Below are positions 59,217 through 64,000 of a stretch of DNA of 64,000 nt, piece after piece. A program made the translations under genes and the position numbers. The stretch is from Sphingobacteriaceae bacterium (lineage in GTDB: Bacteria > Bacteroidota > Bacteroidia > Sphingobacteriales > Sphingobacteriaceae), in NCBI GenBank assembly GCA_029266635.1, contig JAQSWM010000013.1:62001-126000 (forward strand). The letters are read 5' to 3'. How positions within the stretch are numbered: position 1 is the first letter of the stretch; the number at the start of each line of letters is the position of its first letter. The notes beneath the pieces are model-generated. The model saw only the letters and a list, made by a program, of their open reading frames with translations. It had not been told where the DNA came from and searched no databases.

Positions 59217-60803
59217 GTGAACAGGAAAATTACTATAGGTACCCGTGGCAGCGACCTGGCTTTATGGCAGGCTAACTTTGTTAAAGATCGCCTGGCGGAA
59301 AACGGGATAGAAACAGAAATCAAGATTATCAAAACTCAGGGCGACAGTATTCTGAACCTGCGCCTTGATAAACTGGAAGGAAAAGGCTTTTTCACCAAAG
59401 AACTTGAAGAAGAACTTCTTACAGGCGGAATTGATATTGCAGTCCACTCACACAAAGATCTGCCCACCCAAAATCCCGTTGGCCTTACAATAGCTGCGGT
59501 GTCAAAACGTGAGAATCCGGCTGATGTTCTCCTGATCCTGAAAGAATGTGCCGATGTGCGCCAGAAGCTTAGCGTGAAGTTTGGCGGCACAGTTGGAACG
59601 TCCTCAAATCGCCGAAAGGCCCAGCTTTTGGCAATTCGCCCCGATCTGGAAATAGAAGATCTTCGCGGAAACGTGCCAACCCGCATAGAAAAGCTCCGTG
59701 ATGAAGATTACGACGCTATTATGCTCGCAAAAGCAGGAGTGAGCCGCCTCAACATTGACCTAAGCGAATTTTATGTAGAGGAATTGGAGCCAATGGAATT
59801 TATTCCTGCACCGGCACAGGGCGTTTTAGCAATTCAGATCCGTGAAAACGATAAAGAGCTTTTCGAAAAGCTTCAGGCTATTCATGACCCGGAAGTTGCG
59901 GAGCAGATCGCGGTAGAACGCAAAGTATTGAACTTGTTTGAAGGTGGGTGCCATATGCCGTTGGGTTGCTACTGTCGCCACGACGAGGGCAAGTTTCAGG
60001 TTTGGGCGTCTAAAGCCAAGGACTCAGAAGATTTCCCTGACCGGGTATTTCTCGAAGCTGAGTCTACTGAAGGGCTGGCTGAAAAAGTTGTATCAAGGTT
60101 CGCTGCTGAACGTAAGTTTCCAAGCCATATATTTATAAGCAGGCATTTGCCGGAAGATAGTTACTTCAGGAAATCATTAGCGAAACGAAATATTGAAGTT
60201 GATGCACGCTCGCTTATCCGCACGTTCCCAACCATCCACAAGCTCGATCCTTTCATCCTTAAAAATGTAGATTGGGTGTTTTTCAGTAGCAAGAGTGCAA
60301 TTGAATATCTGTTCGCCTTGCAGCCTGTGTTTACAAAGCATACTAAGTTTGGCGTGTTGGGCAGAGCGTCAGAAGACGTGCTGAGGCATTTCGGCTATAT
60401 GCCGGATTTTAACGGCGAGCAGGAAGGGATAGACACTTCAGACATCGCTGAAAAGTTCGCGGAAAAAGCGGATGGTTCAATGGTCTTATTCCCATGTGCG
60501 AAAGATTCCCTGCGCACCGTGCAAAAGGCAATGTCTGCAGATACGAAGATTGTGGACCTTCCTATCTACGAGACCGTTTTCGAAGAGCAGGTTGAGCCAT
60601 CACACGCCGATGTAGTAATTTTTACAAGCCCTTCAAATGTCGACGCATACTTCCAGGACAATTTGCTTGAACCGGGACAAAAAGTAGTTTGTATCGGCAA
60701 ATCAACCGGAGCCAGGTTTGATGAGATGGGAGTACCATATGCACTTCCTTATTCGCCCGACGAAGTGGGGCTTGCTGAAGCTGTATTCAGCTTAGATTTT
60801 TAG
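59217..60803 (+). CDS. hemCD: Fused porphobilinogen deaminase - uroporphyrinogen-III synthase
   Basis: 528 aa with a GTG start, about 200 longer than HemC alone. Residues 1-310 are HemC: IGTRGSDLALWQANFV, VHSHKDLPTQNP, LRGNVPTRIEKLRD, and EGGCHMPLGCYC with Cys245 as the dipyrromethane cofactor site. From about 320 to the end is a HemD-type domain: WVFFSSKSAIEYLF, FGVLGRASEDVLRHFG, ADVVIFTSPSNVDAYFQDN and VVCIGKSTGARFDEMGVPYALP. One polypeptide would thus take porphobilinogen to uroporphyrinogen III and channel the unstable hydroxymethylbilane. Confidence 0.93.
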   Translation: MNRKITIGTRGSDLALWQANFVKDRLAENGIETEIKIIKTQGDSILNLRLDKLEGKGFFTKELEEELLTGGIDIAVHSHKDLPTQNPVGLTIAAVSKRENPADVLLILKECADVRQKLSVKFGGTVGTSSNRRKAQLLAIRPDLEIEDLRGNVPTRIEKLRDEDYDAIMLAKAGVSRLNIDLSEFYVEELEPMEFIPAPAQGVLAIQIRENDKELFEKLQAIHDPEVAEQIAVERKVLNLFEGGCHMPLGCYCRHDEGKFQVWASKAKDSEDFPDRVFLEAESTEGLAEKVVSRFAAERKFPSHIFISRHLPEDSYFRKSLAKRNIEVDARSLIRTFPTIHKLDPFILKNVDWVFFSSKSAIEYLFALQPVFTKHTKFGVLGRASEDVLRHFGYMPDFNGEQEGIDTSDIAEKFAEKADGSMVLFPCAKDSLRTVQKAMSADTKIVDLPIYETVFEEQVEPSHADVVIFTSPSNVDAYFQDNLLEPGQKVVCIGKSTGARFDEMGVPYALPYSPDEVGLAEAVFSLDF

Positions 60804-60809
60804 ATCAGC

Positions 60810-60838
60810 CTGTCGCCGACGCTAAACATCGGCGACAG
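60810..60838. repeat. Perfect 10-bp hairpin between hemCD and hemB
   Basis: CTGTCGCCGA and TCGGCGACAG pair without mismatch around a 9-base loop. No T run follows on the plus strand, so it is more likely an mRNA-stabilising or attenuating stem than a full terminator. Confidence 0.7.
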
Positions 60839-60855
60839 CACTATAAAATATTCCC

Positions 60856-61824
60856 ATGTTAAATCGCCCAAGAAGATTACGAAAGAACCCTTTGGTGAGA
60901 GAGATGGTTGCCGAAACCCGCCTCTCAAAGGATATGTTTATTTACCCGCATTTCGTGGTGCCGGGCAGTGGTGTGAGCAATCCTATCGCTGCGATGCCGG
61001 GCGTAAGCCATTTCTCCATAGACAACCTGATCAAAGACGTGGAAGCCGGGCTGAAACTTGGGCTGAACAAGATCATGCTTTTTGGCGTTGGCGAAGAGAA
61101 AAGCGAAGACGCTCACACAGCTTACGCGGATAACTCTCTGGTGGTAAACGCAGTTAAAGAGTTGAAGAAGGCTTTCGCCGATGACTTGTATGTAGTTACT
61201 GACGTTTGTGTTTGCTCGTACACTACTCACGGGCACTGCGGCATTTTGCATGATGATTACGTGCAGAATGATCAAACTGTAGAAGTGATCGCCAAAATGG
61301 CTCTCGCTCATGCCAACGCCGGTGCCGATATGCTCGCCCCTTCAGACATGATGGACGGTAGGATCCAGGCGATCCGTGAACTGCTTGATCAGAACGGGCA
61401 AGTGAACACGGCAATTATGTCGCATGCCACCAAGTTTGCATCTTCCTACTATGGTCCTTTTCGGGAGGCTGCAGATTGCGCCCCGGGCAAAGGCGACCGT
61501 AAAGCCTACCAGATGGATTTCAGAAATCCCACAGAAGCCATTCGCGAAGCTTTGCTGGATGCAGAACAGGGCGCTGATGTGCTGATGGTTAAGCCGGGGC
61601 TTGCCTATCTGGATATTATCAGCAAACTAAAGCAAAATACCAACACACCTGTTGCTGTTTATAATGTATCTGGCGAATATTCGATGGTAAAAGCTGCCGC
61701 CGAAAAGGGCTGGATAGATGAACAAAAAGTGGTGATGGAAACCATGCATGCATTTGCCCGTGCGGGTGCCAGCATCATCACAACCTATCACATAAAAGAT
61801 ATTTTAACAAAAAACTGGATGTAA
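60856..61824 (+). CDS. hemB: Porphobilinogen synthase (delta-aminolevulinate dehydratase)
   Basis: 322 aa, full length. Zinc-cysteine motif in VVTDVCVCSYTTHGHCGIL, the Schiff-base lysines near MSHATKFASSYYGPFREAA and ADVLMVKPGLAYLDII, and YNVSGEYSMVKAAAEKGWID at the C-terminus. It condenses two 5-aminolevulinate molecules to porphobilinogen. It supplies the substrate of the fused HemCD encoded just upstream. Confidence 0.98.
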   Translation: MLNRPRRLRKNPLVREMVAETRLSKDMFIYPHFVVPGSGVSNPIAAMPGVSHFSIDNLIKDVEAGLKLGLNKIMLFGVGEEKSEDAHTAYADNSLVVNAVKELKKAFADDLYVVTDVCVCSYTTHGHCGILHDDYVQNDQTVEVIAKMALAHANAGADMLAPSDMMDGRIQAIRELLDQNGQVNTAIMSHATKFASSYYGPFREAADCAPGKGDRKAYQMDFRNPTEAIREALLDAEQGADVLMVKPGLAYLDIISKLKQNTNTPVAVYNVSGEYSMVKAAAEKGWIDEQKVVMETMHAFARAGASIITTYHIKDILTKNWM

Positions 61825-61861
61825 TTTGAGGCGAAAGGCATAGGGTTGAAGGTGTAAGGCA

Positions 61862-61889
61862 CCTTAGGCCCTAAACCTTAGGCCCTAAA
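61862..61889 (+). repeat. Two tandem 14-bp units just upstream of hemL
   Basis: CCTTAGGCCCTAAA is repeated head to tail at 61862-61875 and 61876-61889, ending 9 bases before the hemL ATG, so it lies in the hemL leader. A partial CACCTTAGG-like word precedes it. Confidence 0.7.
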
Positions 61890-61898
61890 CCTTTCAAA

Positions 61899-63266
61899 AT
61901 GCTCGACTCTCTCAAAAAAATATTCTCCGGTTCTGAAGAGGAAATGCCTCTTACAACCAGCAGCAAGCCCGACATTTCCCGTGAAAAATCTGTTGAACTG
62001 TATGAAAAAGCGAAGAACTATTTTCCCGGAGGTGTAAACTCTCCGGTGCGGGCTTTCAGGTCGGTGTACGGAACCCCCTTGTTCATTGAAAAAGGAGATG
62101 GATGCCATTTGTGGGATGCCGACGGCAATCAGTTTATAGATTTCTGTTGCTCCTGGGGACCGCTGATTTTGGGGCACAACAATCCCAAGATCAAAGAAAA
62201 GGTTACGGAAGTGATGCAGAACGGGATGAGCTTTGGCGCACCGACGGCTCTGGAAAATGAATTGGCAGAACTGATCCTGAAACATAACTCGCTGATTGAA
62301 AAACTTCGTTTCGTAAGCTCGGGTACAGAAGCTGTGATGTCGGCGATCAGGCTGGCGAGAGGGTACACCAAACGAGATAAGATTTTAAAATTCGAAGGCT
62401 GCTACCACGGGCATGTGGATGCGCTGCTGGTAAAGGCCGGCTCAGGGCTGGTGACTTTTGGTGAGACTTCATCGGCGGGCGTGCCTAAATCGTTTGCTGA
62501 TGAAACCATTGTAGTTTCGTTGAATGATCGTGCGGCAGTTGAACAAGCTTTTGATCAGTTTAAAGATCAGATAGCTGCTGTTATCATTGAAGGGATTCCT
62601 GCCAACAACGGCTTGTTAATCCAGGATAAAGAGTTTGTTCAATTTCTGCGGGATATTACTGCAAACAACAAGTCCCTGTTGATTTTTGATGAAGTGATTA
62701 CAGGATTTCGCCTGGGATTTGAAGGGGCAGCAAAATATTATGACATTAAACCAGACATTGTTACCTACGGAAAAATAATTGGTGGCGGAATGCCGGTTGG
62801 TGCTTATGGTGCCTCTGCTGAGATTATGGGCAGCATTTCGCCGGAAGGACCGGTGTATCAGGCTGGTACACTGTCCGGAAACCCGGTGGCCATGGCGGCG
62901 GGCATCGCTCAGCTTACCGAGCTATCGCGTTCCGGTTTTTACAAGGACCTCAACAGCAAAGCACAGGAGTTTGCAGAGTCTATCCAGCGCTTTGCAACTT
63001 CACGAAGCTACAAGTTCAAGGTGTTTACTATCGGCTCAATTTTCTGGTTCGCATTTACGGATCAGAACATCAAAAAAGCTGAGGATATTGACGCAGCAAG
63101 CATGGAGAAATTTAAGATCATGCACCGCGAATTGCTGAACCGCGGCATTTACCTGGGCCCGTCGGGTTACGAAGTGGGTTTTGTCTCCGCGGCGCACTCC
63201 AAAACCGATCTCGAGAAAGCTAAAAGGGCAATTTTTGAGAGTTTGGATATTGTGTTTAAGAAATAA
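61899..63266 (+). CDS. hemL: Glutamate-1-semialdehyde 2,1-aminomutase
   Basis: 455 aa, about 25 residues longer at the N-terminus than usual. PLP-dependent class III fold: YFPGGVNSPVRAFRSV, SSGTEAVMSAIRLARGYT, EGCYHGHVDALLVKAG, IFDEVITGFRLGFEGA and the PLP lysine in VTYGKIIGGGMPVGAYG. It makes 5-aminolevulinate from the HemA product. It completes the path from glutamyl-tRNA to uroporphyrinogen III within this cluster. Confidence 0.97.
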   Translation: MLDSLKKIFSGSEEEMPLTTSSKPDISREKSVELYEKAKNYFPGGVNSPVRAFRSVYGTPLFIEKGDGCHLWDADGNQFIDFCCSWGPLILGHNNPKIKEKVTEVMQNGMSFGAPTALENELAELILKHNSLIEKLRFVSSGTEAVMSAIRLARGYTKRDKILKFEGCYHGHVDALLVKAGSGLVTFGETSSAGVPKSFADETIVVSLNDRAAVEQAFDQFKDQIAAVIIEGIPANNGLLIQDKEFVQFLRDITANNKSLLIFDEVITGFRLGFEGAAKYYDIKPDIVTYGKIIGGGMPVGAYGASAEIMGSISPEGPVYQAGTLSGNPVAMAAGIAQLTELSRSGFYKDLNSKAQEFAESIQRFATSRSYKFKVFTIGSIFWFAFTDQNIKKAEDIDAASMEKFKIMHRELLNRGIYLGPSGYEVGFVSAAHSKTDLEKAKRAIFESLDIVFKK

Positions 63267-63274
63267 TTCGGTTC

Positions 63275-64000
63275 ATGAAAAAATCCCTCGTCATATTTTA
63301 CTTCCTCATCCTCTACGCACTTGCCGAGCTGGTGTGGTGGGGCTGTTTGCTGATCCGAATTCAACCTGAGAAAAAGAGCATGATAATGGGCGAGGGGATG
63401 GTGTTTATCCTTTTGTTTTTGGTCGGCGCTTTTTATCTGCACAGGGCTTTGCGCAAGGAGGACAAGCTTCATGATCAGCAAAAGAATTTTCTTCTCTCTG
63501 TTACACACGAGCTGAAATCGCCTTTGGCTTCTATCAAGCTGTATCTCGAAACCATTTTGAAACGTGATCTCGATAAGAAGCAACTCCAGGGTTTTCTGAA
63601 GAATTCATTGAAAGACATTGAGCGGCTGGACGATTTGGTGGAGAATATGCTGATTGCCACCAAGATTGAGAATAAATCATATTCATTTCCAAAAGAAGAA
63701 TTCGATTTTTCTGGTTTGGTAGAAAAGATATGTGAAAGGTTGCAGGGGCATGTGTGCGATACCAAAACTTTGAAAACAAGCATTAAGCCCGGCATCCGCC
63801 TCAACGGCGATAAATTTGCACTTACATCGGTAGTTACAAATCTGATTGAGAATGCGGTCAAATACTCTCCGCCCTGCGAAGAAGTAGCTGTGCGGCTCTT
63901 TAGGAACGCTGATTGTGTGGTGCTGGAGGTTGCGGATAAGGGAATAGGTATAGGCGATGAAGAAAAACTTCGCATATTTGACAAGTTTTACCGGGTGGGC
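63275..64000 (+). CDS. Sensor histidine kinase (3' end outside window)
   Basis: 242 residues are visible and the frame stays open at base 64000. There are two N-terminal transmembrane segments (LVIFYFLILYALAELVWWGCLL and GMVFILLFLVGAFYL) with a very short periplasmic loop, so no large sensor domain. HisKA follows with the phospho-acceptor in SVTHELKSPLASIKLYLE, then HATPase_c with N box NLIENAVKYS, G1 box ADKGIGIGD and F box IFDKFYRVG. It starts 8 bases after the hemL stop, so it is likely in the same transcript; a response regulator may follow. Confidence 0.93.
   Translation, partial: MKKSLVIFYFLILYALAELVWWGCLLIRIQPEKKSMIMGEGMVFILLFLVGAFYLHRALRKEDKLHDQQKNFLLSVTHELKSPLASIKLYLETILKRDLDKKQLQGFLKNSLKDIERLDDLVENMLIATKIENKSYSFPKEEFDFSGLVEKICERLQGHVCDTKTLKTSIKPGIRLNGDKFALTSVVTNLIENAVKYSPPCEEVAVRLFRNADCVVLEVADKGIGIGDEEKLRIFDKFYRVG

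Overview
The window is a chromosomal segment of a Bacteroidota bacterium, most likely of the family Sphingobacteriaceae (Pedobacter/Mucilaginibacter-like). The evidence is two very large secreted proteins with a gliding-motility-type C-terminal sorting domain (type IX secretion), a TamA/TamB pair with a lipoprotein-type TamA signal, a bacterial histone H1-like protein, a hemC-hemD fusion, and promoters of the Bacteroidota form TTTG-N18-20-TAnnTTTG without Shine-Dalgarno sites. No rRNA, tRNA or CRISPR was seen. The window cuts a gene at each end: an outer-membrane-type protein at base 1 and a sensor histidine kinase at base 64000.

Layout. 1-1.5 kb: tail of a beta-barrel-like protein, msrB and an RlpA-like lipoprotein. 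1.5-5.3 kb: the only clearly accessory region, a compact island with a tyrosine recombinase and, downstream on the same strand, an ATPase (AriA-like) and a DUF4435/TOPRIM protein (AriB-like) in 4-base overlap. This matches the two-gene anti-phage system PARIS. The far end of the island carries a short, diverged second copy of the rlpA 3' end, as expected if the island integrated at that gene's end. The leader of the ari genes has a consensus promoter and four alternating complementary segments. 5.3-9.7 kb: a frameshifted GH43 glycosidase, an alpha/beta hydrolase, a TfoX-like protein, an exported unknown, a cytosine deaminase and a FabG-type reductase. 9.8-18.7 kb: a VWA membrane protein, a DivIC/FtsB-like protein, enolase, an ABC-2 exporter, carA, panB and an rRNA/tRNA pseudouridine synthase. 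18.7-27 kb: an FAD oxidoreductase-Rieske fusion, manA, a peptidyl-arginine/agmatine deiminase-family protein with an unrecognised partner gene, an SDR, a TIM-barrel-like secreted protein, icd and an MscS channel.

27-36 kb holds two giant, related, PKD-rich surface or secreted proteins; the larger has four tandem units of about 590-600 bp. 36-44 kb holds a possible 45-residue peptide gene, the tamA-tamB operon and the 59-residue histone-like gene. 44-57.7 kb holds a glycine-zipper lipoprotein with a TonB-plug-like tail, dnaE, trxA, a serine hydrolase, a metallophosphoesterase, a GH36 alpha-galactosidase, a duplicated-TPR protein and a small operon led by a MarR regulator. 57.9-63.3 kb is a heme-precursor cluster, hemA-hemCD-hemB-hemL, covering glutamyl-tRNA to uroporphyrinogen III, followed by the cut histidine kinase.

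The most interesting region is 1.43-5.29 kb: a small recombinase-driven defence island with unusual inverted-repeat architecture. A secondary theme is gene fusion or domain mixing (hemC-hemD, FAD-Rieske, glycine-zipper-plug).
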